Assembly (NCBI GenBank): GCA_021828085.1
Contig: JAKATE010000075.1
Coordinates: 1-9,072, forward strand
Source of the DNA: Thermoplasmata archaeon
GTDB lineage: Archaea > Thermoplasmatota > Thermoplasmata > Lutacidiplasmatales > UBA184
Reading direction: 5' to 3'
DNA: 9,072 nucleotides
The notes under the pieces were generated by a model. That model had not been told where the DNA came from and made no database searches. It worked only from the letters and a program-made list of their open reading frames with translations. The position numbers and the translations under genes were made by a program. Shown piece by piece: positions 1 to 6,408 of the stretch. Position 1 is the first letter of the stretch. Each line of letters opens with the position of its first letter.

Positions 1-498
1 CTGCCGCAAGCCGGCCAGGCCGACGACCACGACCCCCAAGTTGCCCGAGACGAAGGCGACGAGGGCCGAGGCGGTGTGGACGGTCCGGTTGACGTCCTCC
101 GGGGAGAGGCCAACGCCGATCGCTCCCGCGCTCCCGAGGAGGAGCAGGACGATCCCCACGTCGCGGACCCTTCCTCCGGGAAAGCCCTCCCGGACCAGGA
201 GCGCCCCTGCGAGGACGAGCAGCCCGAAGAGGACGATGGAGACGTTGAAGACCTCGTGCCACGGCGAGCAGATCACGCGCGAGTCGAGCGTCCCGCAGTG
301 GACCGCGCCGAGGTCGCTGATGAAGTTCGACAGGAGGCTGTACGGGGGCGTGCTCCCGGAGCGCAGGAGGTCCCAGCCGATCTGGGTGACGGCCATCCCG
401 AGGAAGAACTCCACCGCCGCCACGAGCCAGAGGAGCCCGCCGGTGCGCACGACCCGGGCGCTGCCCCCGGGTGAAGAGCTCCCTGACGCCTTTGCCAC
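1..498 (-). CDS. DUF998-type integral membrane protein (C-terminus cut off by window edge)
   Basis: The open frame runs off the left edge, leaving the first 166 codons. It starts at GTG 498, which has GGGTGA four bases upstream; a second in-frame GTG about 16 codons later is possible. Hydrophobic spans lie near residues 20-40, 84-103, 113-130 and 143-162. After the first span comes NFISDLGAVHC (58-68), and later an HEVFN segment (81-85) and a short PEDVNRTVH loop (133-141). The SDLG motif after the first helix, with four or more helices, is the hallmark of DUF998 membrane proteins, whose biochemical role is not established. Cys68 and Cys77 lie in the same loop, probably extracytoplasmic, and could pair. 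The gene is divergent from the LysE-type exporter, with one TTAA box between them. The family call is fairly sure; the function is unknown. Confidence 0.8.
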   Translation of the reverse strand, partial: MAKASGSSSPGGSARVVRTGGLLWLVAAVEFFLGMAVTQIGWDLLRSGSTPPYSLLSNFISDLGAVHCGTLDSRVICSPWHEVFNVSIVLFGLLVLAGALLVREGFPGGRVRDVGIVLLLLGSAGAIGVGLSPEDVNRTVHTASALVAFVSGNLGVVVVGLAGLRQ

Positions 499-502
499 CT
501 GT

Positions 503-508
503 TCACCC
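503..508 (-). promoter_or_regulatory. Shine-Dalgarno-like site of the DUF998 gene
   Basis: On the minus strand GGGTGA ends four bases before GTG 498. GGTGA is complementary to the conserved 3' end of archaeal 16S rRNA (UCACC). It supports GTG 498 as the start and implies a leadered transcript, unlike the exporter on the other strand. Confidence 0.5.
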
Positions 509-551
509 GGGCTCCGGCGACGGAGACCGCCGGCGCACGTGGGAGGGCCGT

Positions 552-557
552 CTTAAG
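552..557. promoter_or_regulatory. Shared TATA-like box CTTAAG between divergent genes
   Basis: CTTAAG is a palindromic AT-rich core in an otherwise GC-rich spacer (499-590). Read rightward, a start point about 31 bases past the first T would fall near 584, just before ATG 591 of the exporter. Read leftward it would fall near 525, giving a leader of about 27 bases that contains the GGGTGA site of the DUF998 gene. TATA-box function is inferred from spacing and composition only. Confidence 0.45.
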
Positions 558-590
558 CGTTGCCCCGAAACGCCCCCGATGCCGCCCCCG

Positions 591-1238
591 ATGCCCCCTC
601 CCGACCACGGCGCACCGGTGGGACTTTCCGCCGGGACCTTCTCCCCCGCCAGGATGGCCGGGCTCGTCGAGACGCTCGCGGCGGGGGTCCTGCTCGGCTT
701 CTCCCTCGCCGCCCCGCCGGGCCCAATGAACGCCCTCATCGCCGCGAACACCGTCCACCGGGGACGCGGGGCCGGGACGCTCACGGGGCTCGGCGCCCTC
801 AGCGCCGATGCGGTGCTCGGCTTCCTCGTGCTGGGCCTGGGCGCCTCGCGCTGGCTCAATCCTTACCGGATCGAACTGGACCTCCTCGGGGCCGGGGTCC
901 TCTGCCTCTTCGCGTTCCAGATCCTCCGCCCCCGCCAAGCGCCGGCGACCCCCGTCGGATCGACGCGTTCCCCGTACCTGCTCGGCCTCGGGCTCGGGAT
1001 CTCGAACCCCTACCAGGTCCTCTGGTGGCTCACCGCAGGGCTGGCCCTGGTCGCCACGGGGGGCGCCGTGCTCCTCCTCGGGCTCTTCGGCGCCATCGGG
1101 ATCTGGATCGTCTCCTTCCCCCTCGGGCTCCATTGGATCTCGGCCCGCCGCCCGAGGGTCCAGCAGTCCCTGACGGTGGGGTCCGGGGTCCTCCTCCTGG
1201 GCTTTGCCGCACTGCTGGTGCTCCTCGCGCTCCTCTGA
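591..1238 (+). CDS. LysE/RhtB-family amino-acid/metabolite exporter
   Basis: A 215-residue, almost wholly hydrophobic protein of about six helices. After the first helix it has GFSLAAPPGPMNALI (36-50), matching the family's GF..A..PGP.N signature, and later GLGISNPYQVLWW (134-146), where the family has its second conserved Asn-Pro. Family members use the proton motive force to export amino acids or similar small molecules; the substrate cannot be read here. The start is uncertain. ATG 591 fits the CTTAAG box, ATG 579 lies in frame upstream, and ATG 654, directly before the first helix, would give a more typical 194 residues but has no ribosome site. The first 21 residues from ATG 591 are Pro/Gly/Ala-rich. 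The gene is divergent from the DUF998 gene and convergent with the 78-residue membrane protein. Confidence 0.85.
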   Translation: MPPPDHGAPVGLSAGTFSPARMAGLVETLAAGVLLGFSLAAPPGPMNALIAANTVHRGRGAGTLTGLGALSADAVLGFLVLGLGASRWLNPYRIELDLLGAGVLCLFAFQILRPRQAPATPVGSTRSPYLLGLGLGISNPYQVLWWLTAGLALVATGGAVLLLGLFGAIGIWIVSFPLGLHWISARRPRVQQSLTVGSGVLLLGFAALLVLLALL

Positions 1239-1256
1239 CCCGGGCACAGGCCCGGG
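1239..1256. terminator. GC-rich hairpin between convergent genes
   Basis: A perfect 7-bp stem, CCCGGGC and GCCCGGG, with loop ACAG begins right after the exporter's stop codon, in the 29-base gap before the convergent gene's stop. No T-run follows on either strand, so it is not a textbook terminator. Its position suggests a role at the 3' ends of both transcripts. Confidence 0.35.
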
Positions 1257-1267
1257 GCGGCCCCCGA

Positions 1268-1504
1268 TCAGAGGAGCGCGCTCAGGACCATCCGGAAGAG
1301 CTCCGGGTAGGTCGGGGAGCTCGGCGGAGTGACGGGGTGCGCCCCGGCGTTCGGTCCGACCACGAGGGCCCGGAAGATCCAGAGCCCCGCGATGATCAGC
1401 ACCATCAGCATCGTGAACAGGATCCCGACCGCGATGAAGCTCTCCGAGTACGGGTCGAGCCACCAGGGCACCCACGAGCGCTTCTGGGCGGAGGCCGAGG
1501 CCAT
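1268..1504 (-). CDS. Small single-span membrane protein, unknown function
   Basis: A 78-residue protein not assigned to any family. It begins with a short Trp-rich polar segment (WVPWW, 11-15), has one strong membrane helix at about residues 23-47 (FIAVGILF onward) and ends in a Pro-rich tail of about 30 residues. No cysteines, histidine clusters or catalytic motifs are visible. A small bitopic subunit of a membrane complex is conceivable but unsupported. ATG 1504 is chosen because a minus-strand GTTAAG box has its first T exactly 31 bases upstream, the geometry of a leaderless archaeal transcript. That box overlaps the stop codon of the upstream glycosyltransferase gene, so the gene may be expressed independently of it or by read-through. 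Confidence 0.7.
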   Translation of the reverse strand: MASASAQKRSWVPWWLDPYSESFIAVGILFTMLMVLIIAGLWIFRALVVGPNAGAHPVTPPSSPTYPELFRMVLSALL

Positions 1505-1530
1505 CGGCTGCGGCCACGGTCGGGGAAGGT

Positions 1531-1536
1531 CTTAAC
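1531..1536 (-). promoter_or_regulatory. TATA-like box GTTAAG overlapping a stop codon
   Basis: On the minus strand GTTAAG has its first T at 1535, 31 bases before ATG 1504. The TAA inside it (1534-1532) is the stop codon of the glycosyltransferase gene, so the same bases appear to serve as a stop and a promoter core. Promoter function is inferred. Confidence 0.45.
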
Positions 1537-2347
1537 GCTGTGGGGGGAGAAGACCCCCCGGCGAGACGCCGGGCCCTCCCCGCTGCCCGAGCGGGAGCCG
1601 GCCGGCCAGACGGAAACGGTAGAGCCGCCCCAGGTGGCGCAGATAACGGAGGACCTCGGCGGCCCCCATCTTGCTCTCCCCTTCCCGGCGGTCCCGGAAC
1701 TCGAAGGGGATCTCACGGACGGGGGCCGGGCGGCAGCGGGCGAGGATCTCCAGGGCGATCTTGTAGCCGACCGGGTCGAGACGGGCACGGGAGAGGACCT
1801 CCCGGTCCACGGCGAAGAACCCGCTCATGGGGTCCTTCACGGGCGTGAGCGGGCGGGCGAGGAGCGTCGCGCCGCGGCTCAGGAGGCGGCGGCGCAGCGG
1901 CCAGCCGCGGGTGCTCCCGCCGCGGATGTAACGGCTCGCGAGGGCCATCTCGCAGCGCCCCGAGAGCACCTCGTTCACCAGCGAGACGACGAGCTCGGGC
2001 GGGTGGCTCCCGTCCGCGTCGAGGACGAGGGCGACGCGGCCCCGGGCCTCCCAGAGGCCCCGGAGGATCGCCGAGGCCAAGCCGCGCTCGCCCGAGCGGA
2101 CGATCACCCGGAGTGGGCCGGGGATACCGGAGTCCCGGGCGGCCTGGGCGGTGCCGTCGGGGGAGTCATCGTCCACGACGAGGATCTCCCAGCTCCAGGG
2201 CTGTCCCTGGAGTCTCTCCGAGAGCTGGCGGAGGAGCGGAGGAAGGGAGAGCCTCTCGTTGTACGTCGGGAGGACCAGCGTCACCCCCGGCGGCGCGTCG
2301 GCCGGGAGGGAACCTCCCCCGCGGGGGACCTCGTGGCTGCCGAGCAT
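1532..2347 (-). CDS. GT2 glycosyltransferase, dolichyl-phosphate mannose synthase type
   Basis: A 271-residue GT-A fold enzyme expected to move mannose or another hexose from a nucleotide donor to a polyprenyl (dolichyl) phosphate at the cytoplasmic membrane face. Motifs run in the family order: VLPTYNE (25-31), VVDDDSPDG (57-65), the metal-binding DAD in VLDADGSHPPE (108-118), ASRY (137-140), GW then Arg (148-152), DPMSGFF (172-178), GYK (194-196), EIPFEF and GESK (202-226). All expected catalytic residues are present. No C-terminal GtrA-like membrane domain follows; the protein ends in a basic, Gly/Pro-rich tail, so it is probably peripheral. ATG 2347 is preferred because the upstream in-frame ATG 2377 lies inside the predicted TATA box. 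The gene sits 38 bases downstream of the SDR gene on the same strand. The sugar and acceptor are inferred from the family. Confidence 0.9.
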   Translation of the reverse strand: MLGSHEVPRGGGSLPADAPPGVTLVLPTYNERLSLPPLLRQLSERLQGQPWSWEILVVDDDSPDGTAQAARDSGIPGPLRVIVRSGERGLASAILRGLWEARGRVALVLDADGSHPPELVVSLVNEVLSGRCEMALASRYIRGGSTRGWPLRRRLLSRGATLLARPLTPVKDPMSGFFAVDREVLSRARLDPVGYKIALEILARCRPAPVREIPFEFRDRREGESKMGAAEVLRYLRHLGRLYRFRLAGRLPLGQRGGPGVSPGGLLPPQR

Positions 2348-2375
2348 CGTCAGGGGAAGGATGCCTTCCCCTCGC

Positions 2376-2381
2376 ATTAAT
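2376..2381 (-). promoter_or_regulatory. TATA-like box ATTAAT before the GT2 gene
   Basis: On the minus strand ATTAAT has its first TTAA base at 2380, 33 bases before ATG 2347. It lies just past the SDR stop codon (2388-2386). It argues for start 2347 rather than 2377 and for a promoter separate from the SDR gene. This is based on spacing and composition only. Confidence 0.45.
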
Positions 2382-2385
2382 CCCT

Positions 2386-3303
2386 TTACGGCAGGAACCA
2401 GTCGCGCCGGGCCAGCCCCTCGGCCAGGGAGACCTTCGCCTCGAGGCCGAGGACCGTCCGCGCGCTCCTGACGTCCGCGAAGGAGGAGACGGTGGGGTCG
2501 CGCGAAGGGTCCACCGAGACCGGTTCGAGGTCCGGGCGGCCCAGGGCCTCACAGGCGAGCTCGGCCGCGTCCCGGATCGTCACCGGGACCCCCGTCCCGA
2601 CGTTCACCACCGTCCATCGGCCCACCCGCCTCTCCAACGCGCGCTCGAAGGCGTCCACGGCGTCGTCCACGTGGAGGAAGTCCCGGGCGAGCTCCCCGGT
2701 GCCGGGGACCTGCGGAGGACGGCCGGCCGCGATCTCCTCCCCGAAGCGGGTGAGGATACCGGGGTGGTGGGACCCTCGCCGACCCCGGCCATAGACGTGG
2801 AAGAGCCGGAGGGCGACGACCTGGGAGGGACCGCGCTCGGCGTAGGTGCGTCCGAGGAGCTCCCGGGCCGCGTACGCGGCCCCCCGGAGCCCCACGGGCC
2901 CCAGCACCCGCTGCTCGGAGAAGGGCGGGGCTCCCGCGTTGCCGTACACGGAGGCGTCGGAGGCGAGGACGATCCGGGGGACCCCCGCCGCCGTGGCGGC
3001 GCGGAGGAGGGAGAGGGTTCCCAGGACGTTCGAGCGGTAGCCCTCCACGGGAGCCTCGGGGGGGACGTCACGCGCCGCGAGGTGGACCACCGCTTGGACC
3101 CCCGAGGTGAGCTGCGGCAAGGTCCCGACCTCCTCCACGTTCCCGACGATGAGGGAGGGGAAGCGGGGGGAGTCGCGGGCCCCGGGAGCGCTCAGGTCGT
3201 CGATCCCGCGGACCTCGGCTCCCCGGGCCTGGAGGGAGCGGACGAGGGCCCGGCCGAGGAAGCCCTGGGCACCGGTCACGAGCACGGGGGTCGGGAGGGT
3301 CAT
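2386..3303 (-). CDS. Extended-SDR NAD-dependent epimerase/dehydratase homologue with altered active site
   Basis: A 305-residue member of the UDP-glucose 4-epimerase-like extended SDR family. It has the Rossmann motif GAQGFLG (11-17), an acidic residue after strand 2 (Asp35) that favours NAD, HLAAR (74-78), SVYG (118-121), LFHVYG (167-172), RDFLHVDD (207-214) and NVGTG (234-238). Fold and nucleotide-sugar binding are well supported. The active site is not canonical. Tyr144 is followed at +4 by Glu148 (YAARE) where the family has Lys, and the usual catalytic Ser/Thr four residues before the VYG tyrosine is Asp116. Catalysis may be lost, weak or altered, so no gene name is given. ATG 3303 has AGGAG six bases upstream. 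The gene lies upstream of GT2 and is divergent from the flippase, consistent with glycan assembly. Confidence 0.88.
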   Translation of the reverse strand: MTLPTPVLVTGAQGFLGRALVRSLQARGAEVRGIDDLSAPGARDSPRFPSLIVGNVEEVGTLPQLTSGVQAVVHLAARDVPPEAPVEGYRSNVLGTLSLLRAATAAGVPRIVLASDASVYGNAGAPPFSEQRVLGPVGLRGAAYAARELLGRTYAERGPSQVVALRLFHVYGRGRRGSHHPGILTRFGEEIAAGRPPQVPGTGELARDFLHVDDAVDAFERALERRVGRWTVVNVGTGVPVTIRDAAELACEALGRPDLEPVSVDPSRDPTVSSFADVRSARTVLGLEAKVSLAEGLARRDWFLP

Positions 3304-3309
3304 GTTTCG

Positions 3310-3314
3310 CTCCT
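3310..3314 (-). promoter_or_regulatory. Shine-Dalgarno site of the SDR epimerase gene
   Basis: AGGAG on the minus strand lies six bases before ATG 3303. It supports that start and indicates a leadered mRNA of about 24 bases if transcription begins from the TTAA box near 3358. Confidence 0.6.
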
Positions 3315-3354
3315 GGCTCCGGGCCGCAGGGATCGGCCGCGTCGAGGTGGAGGC

Positions 3355-3360
3355 TTAATT
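3355..3360. promoter_or_regulatory. Shared TATA-like box TTAATT between divergent genes
   Basis: TTAATT is an AT-rich core in the 84-base divergent spacer. Rightward, its first T is 33 bases before ATG 3388 of the flippase. Leftward, AATTAA has its first TTAA base at 3358, placing a start point near 3327, upstream of the AGGAG site of the SDR gene. The layout repeats that at 552-557. Promoter function is inferred. Confidence 0.45.
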
Positions 3361-3387
3361 CCTGCTCTCGAAATGAACTCGTCGCCC

Positions 3388-5061
3388 ATGGAGGGACCGG
3401 CCGGAGCGACCCAGCCGCCCGCCGCCCCCTCCGCTCCCCTCCCGCGAGGGGCGGCTCCCGTGGGCACGGTCCACTCCCTCCGGAGCCTCGGGCAGGGCTC
3501 GCTCCTCTCCCTCATCGGCCAGATCTTCCTCGTGGGCGCGCTCTTCGGGGTGCGCGTCCTGATGGTCCGCGACCTCTCCACCGCGAGCTGGAGCGCGCTC
3601 GTCATCGCGCTCGCGTTCGTGGGCCTGGTCGGGGCCTTCGGAGCCCTCGGGCTCCAGCAGGCGGTGGCCCGGCAGCTCGCGCACACCGTGGAGACCCGCC
3701 GGCGGCGCGACCTGGTGGTGAACTCCCTCCTGCTGAGCCTGCCCGCCGCCGGGATCGCCTCGGCGGCGATGCTCCTCGCTGCCCGTCCCCTCGCCCCCTA
3801 TCTCGGGGGGGCCGCCATCGTCCCCGCACTGGAGTTCTTCGCCGGCTATCTGGCCGTCACCACGGTGAGCGGCCTCCTCGCGGCCTTCTTCCAGGGGAAC
3901 GAGGACGTCATCCCCAACACGCTGTTCAACCAGGTCCTCAACCCCGCGCTGGCCCTGATCTTCCTGGTCATCTTCCTCCAGGAAGGCCTGGGCCTCACCG
4001 GTGCCCTCCTCGCCTACCTCCTTAGCGCCCTCGCCGCGCTCGTGGGGTTGCTCGTGTACACCCTCTCCCCGCGCGGAAGGCCTTGGAACCACCCGCTCGA
4101 CCCCCGTCGGGTCCAGGGGCAGGACTACCCCACCGATACCCCCGCAGCCCTGCTCAAGTTCAGCCTCCCGCTGGCCGTCGTCGCCATCGCCACGGCGACC
4201 GTGGGGACCGCCGACACGCTCATCCTGGGGGCCCTCTCCCCCGATCCCCTGAACGCTGTGGCCGCCTACGGGGCGGTGCTCCCCATGGCCCGGCTGGTCG
4301 GGCTCGGGGCCGCCTCGCTCGGATACATCATGCTCCCGGTCGCCTCGCACCTGCACCGCGTCGGGGACATGGAGGAGCTCCGGCGCAGCTACACCACCAT
4401 CACGAAGTGGATCCTGCTGGTCTCCCTGCCCTTCTTCCTGCTCTTCTTCTTCCTCCCCACCCCGTCCCTCGCCCTGGTCATCGGGGCGAAGGTCTCCAAC
4501 CCGACCTACGCCCAGGCGCCCCTGCTGCTGCAGGTCACCGTGCTCGGCATGTTCCTCGCCACGCTCACCGGGCCGGCCTCCGCCGTGCTGATCGGGCTCG
4601 GGAAGCTCCGGCTGCTCCTCTACGACACCGTCGCGAGCGCCGTCACCGACGTCCTCCTCTCCGCGGCCCTCGTCCCCTTCGTGGGGGCGCTGGGGGCGGC
4701 CATCGCCTTCGCCAGCGCCACTGCCCTCCTGCCGGTCCTCTGCGTCACCCAGACGCAGCTCCTCGAGCGCATCCACCCTTTCCACTCCGTCCTCGTCCGA
4801 CCCCTGCTCAGCGTCACCGTTCCCGTGGGGGCGCTGCTCCTCTGGATCTCGTACATGGGGTGGCCGCTCCCGGGCCTCTGGCTCCCGGGGCTCTTCGGGG
4901 TCCTCTTCCTGGGCTACCTCGTGGCGATCCCCGCCACGCGCAGCCTGGAGACCGAGGACGGCCACCTGCTGGACATGTTCGAGTCGTACCTGGGGCGACG
5001 GCTCGACCTCATCCGCCGGCTGGGGTCCCGTTTCGTCGGGCGGACCCGAGAGGGTCCCTGA
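3388..5061 (+). CDS. Polytopic flippase of the MOP superfamily (polysaccharide/lipid-linked oligosaccharide export)
   Basis: A 557-residue protein with about 14 hydrophobic helices between residues 38 and 520, in the length range and layout of Wzx/MurJ/MATE-like transporters of the MOP superfamily. The first half ends near residue 226. A hydrophilic, basic loop (227-252) separates it from a second bundle, fitting the two-lobed MOP fold. FFQGNEDVIPNT, in the loop after the fourth helix, resembles the conserved short loop of polysaccharide flippases. The expected role is to move a polyprenyl-linked glycan across the cytoplasmic membrane; the substrate is unknown. Unusual are a Pro/Ala-rich cytosolic N-terminus of about 35 residues and a basic C-terminal tail with several Arg pairs. 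ATG 3388 is chosen from the TTAATT box position; ATG 3373 is in frame and would add five residues. It is divergent from the SDR and GT2 genes. Confidence 0.87.
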   Translation: MEGPAGATQPPAAPSAPLPRGAAPVGTVHSLRSLGQGSLLSLIGQIFLVGALFGVRVLMVRDLSTASWSALVIALAFVGLVGAFGALGLQQAVARQLAHTVETRRRRDLVVNSLLLSLPAAGIASAAMLLAARPLAPYLGGAAIVPALEFFAGYLAVTTVSGLLAAFFQGNEDVIPNTLFNQVLNPALALIFLVIFLQEGLGLTGALLAYLLSALAALVGLLVYTLSPRGRPWNHPLDPRRVQGQDYPTDTPAALLKFSLPLAVVAIATATVGTADTLILGALSPDPLNAVAAYGAVLPMARLVGLGAASLGYIMLPVASHLHRVGDMEELRRSYTTITKWILLVSLPFFLLFFFLPTPSLALVIGAKVSNPTYAQAPLLLQVTVLGMFLATLTGPASAVLIGLGKLRLLLYDTVASAVTDVLLSAALVPFVGALGAAIAFASATALLPVLCVTQTQLLERIHPFHSVLVRPLLSVTVPVGALLLWISYMGWPLPGLWLPGLFGVLFLGYLVAIPATRSLETEDGHLLDMFESYLGRRLDLIRRLGSRFVGRTREGP

Positions 5062-5068
5062 CCCGGGG

Positions 5069-5100
5069 AAAGCTCAAAGGTTCCCGGCGGCCGGGGGAGG
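5069..5100 (+). promoter_or_regulatory. Weak promoter/ribosome-site region of the rhodanese gene
   Basis: The 41-base gap after the flippase stop has one A-rich patch, AAAGCTCAAAG (5069-5079), centred about 28 bases before ATG 5103, and GGAGG (5096-5100) only two bases before the ATG, unusually close. Either the gene has a weak leaderless promoter or it is co-transcribed with the flippase. Confidence 0.25.
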
Positions 5101-5102
5101 CC

Positions 5103-5429
5103 ATGGTCCTCGAGTTGCCCCCGGGGGAGGTCCGTGCCCGTCTGCGCGACGGCCGCGCGGCCCCGGCGCTCCTCGACATCCGCGAGCCCTGGGAACGCGA
5201 GCAGGCCCGCATCGAGCCTTCGCTCTTCATCCCCATGGAGGAGATCCCGGACCGCCTTTCGGAGCTCCCGCGGGACCGGCCGCTGGTGGTCTACTGCCAC
5301 CACGGGCTGCGCTCCTACGTGGTGGCGGACTACCTCGAGCGCCAGGGCTTCTCCCCCGTGGCGAGCCTGCGCGGCGGGATCGATGCCTGGGCCGCGCTCG
5401 TCGACCCGTCGGTCGGCCGGTACGGCTAG
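5103..5429 (+). CDS. Single-domain rhodanese (sulfurtransferase-like) protein
   Basis: A 108-residue cytoplasmic protein covering one complete rhodanese domain. It has LLDIREPWE (23-31, the family's first Asp-x-Arg motif), the active-site loop YCHHGLRS (64-71) with catalytic Cys65 and Arg70, and the C-terminal GGIDAW signature (91-96). Single-domain rhodaneses carry a persulfide on the loop cysteine and pass sulfur to cyanide, thioredoxin or cofactor pathways. The six-residue CHHGLR loop is of sulfurtransferase rather than Cdc25-phosphatase size. The gene lies 41 bases after the flippase and 30 bases before the RmlD-like gene on the same strand, probably one operon, although a sulfur-transfer role in glycan assembly is not obvious. 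The domain call is firm; the physiological acceptor is unknown. Confidence 0.9.
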   Translation: MVLELPPGEVRARLRDGRAAPALLDIREPWEREQARIEPSLFIPMEEIPDRLSELPRDRPLVVYCHHGLRSYVVADYLERQGFSPVASLRGGIDAWAALVDPSVGRYG

Positions 5430-5459
5430 TCTCATCTCCCGGCCGGACTGCCGGCCCGG

Positions 5460-6404
5460 GTGCCCCGCGCCTTGCTCCTGGGAGCGAGCTCCCAAATCGG
5501 CCTCGACCTGCTCCGGCGTCCACCGGTCGGCTGGAGCTTCGAGGGGGCGGGCCGGACCGACCCGCGCCCGTGGGGGGCGGGCCTCTCCCGCTTCCACCTG
5601 GTCGATCTCTCCGACGAGAGGGCGGTCCGGACGCTGCTCGGGAGCACGGACTCCGAGGTCTGGATCAACCTCGCCCGACAGGGGGAGGAGCCCTTCCCCT
5701 GGCCCCGCGCCGACGCCCGGGCCCCACCGGCGGGGCCCAACCCCACCGATCCCGCCTGGAGGGTGAACGCCGAGCTGCCGGGCTGGCTCGCCCAGGAGGC
5801 GAAGCGGCGCGGCCGCTACCTGGTCCACCTCTCCAGCGATGAGGTCTTCGACGGGAGCGGGGGGCCGTACGCCGAGGAGGACCCCCCGGACCTGCGCTCG
5901 ACGACCCTCTCCCGCGTCGGGTACGCCCGCGGGCTGGGCGAATCCCAGGTCTATGAGTCGGAGGGCCCCCGGGCGATCCTGCGGGTCTGTCGGCCGTACG
6001 GTGCGCGCCACCCGGCGCGCCCCGACTGGCTCGAGCGCCTCTGGCGGGACCTCTCCGAGGGTCAGGCCCCGCCGCTCTCCCCACCGGAGTTGCTCACTCC
6101 CACCTACGTCCCGGACGTCACCCTCGTCCTTGGCGCGCTTCTCGAGCGACGGCCTTCCCGCCTCTACCACGTGGCCTCCCCTGAGCTCATCCCCTCCGCA
6201 GGAATCGCCCGGGCCCTCCAGGTCGAGTCCGGTCGGGAGCCCCTCGGACCGGCCGCCCCTCTGGAGCCGGGGATCGAGCCGATGCGCTGGGGGCTCAGGA
6301 TCCGGGAGGTCCACAAGCTCGACGTGCGGCCCCTCTCGTTCCGGGAGGGCCTGCGGAGCCTCTTCGGAGGGGCCGCGGGACCCGTGCGGTCAACCCCACG
6401 GTAG
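5460..6404 (+). CDS. RmlD-like extended SDR (dTDP-4-dehydrorhamnose reductase family), non-canonical active site
   Basis: A 314-residue protein resembling RmlD-type sugar-nucleotide reductases. It has GASSQIG (8-14) for NAD(P) binding, RVNAELPGWLAQEAK (101-115), and HLSSDEVFDGSGGPYAEED (123-141), matching the family's STDYVFDG..GPY.EED segment. It also has CRPYG (177-181) and the TYVPDV segment typical of this family. Tyr155 lies where the catalytic tyrosine should be, but the YARGLGE stretch has Leu159, not Lys, at Tyr+4, and the usual Tyr of STDY is Glu128. Authentic RmlD makes dTDP-rhamnose; here activity is uncertain and a binding or regulatory subunit role is possible. The start is GTG 5460, with no clear ribosome site, 30 bases after the rhodanese stop. 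The stop lies four bases from that of the convergent regulator. Fold call strong, reaction uncertain. Confidence 0.85.
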   Translation: MPRALLLGASSQIGLDLLRRPPVGWSFEGAGRTDPRPWGAGLSRFHLVDLSDERAVRTLLGSTDSEVWINLARQGEEPFPWPRADARAPPAGPNPTDPAWRVNAELPGWLAQEAKRRGRYLVHLSSDEVFDGSGGPYAEEDPPDLRSTTLSRVGYARGLGESQVYESEGPRAILRVCRPYGARHPARPDWLERLWRDLSEGQAPPLSPPELLTPTYVPDVTLVLGALLERRPSRLYHVASPELIPSAGIARALQVESGREPLGPAAPLEPGIEPMRWGLRIREVHKLDVRPLSFREGLRSLFGGAAGPVRSTPR

Positions 6405-6408
6405 GCGG

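Noticed and set aside
576..597. Short tandem-like repeat (two copies around cccccgatgcc)
   Set aside because: Only two short copies, encoding a Pro-rich stretch at the exporter N-terminus; likely codon-level coincidence rather than a functional repeat.
273..1517. Long minus-strand open frame of 414 codons, mostly Arg, Gly, Pro and Glu
   Set aside because: It overlaps the exporter and the small membrane protein out of frame, has no domain or motif, and its composition is that of a shadow frame in GC-rich DNA.
2348..2377. ATG 2377 as the start of the glycosyltransferase
   Set aside because: It overlaps the ATTAAT box that would drive the gene; ATG 2347 lies 33 bases downstream of the box and leaves all motifs intact. 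Not fully excluded.
560..2380. Plus-strand open frame of 606 codons spanning four gene positions
   Set aside because: It crosses the exporter, a convergent gap and two opposite-strand genes and gives a low-complexity Arg/Gly/Pro/Glu product.
2113..3387. N-terminal extension of the flippase by about 425 residues from an upstream start
   Set aside because: The added sequence is antisense to the well-supported SDR and GT2 genes and is not protein-like; the box at 3355-3360 and ATGs at 3373/3388 explain the true start.
3355..4965. Open frame of 536 codons antisense to the flippase
   Set aside because: It is rich in Glu, Gly, Arg and His without motifs, as expected opposite a Leu/Val/Ala-rich membrane protein; the sense frame has clear helices and flippase features.
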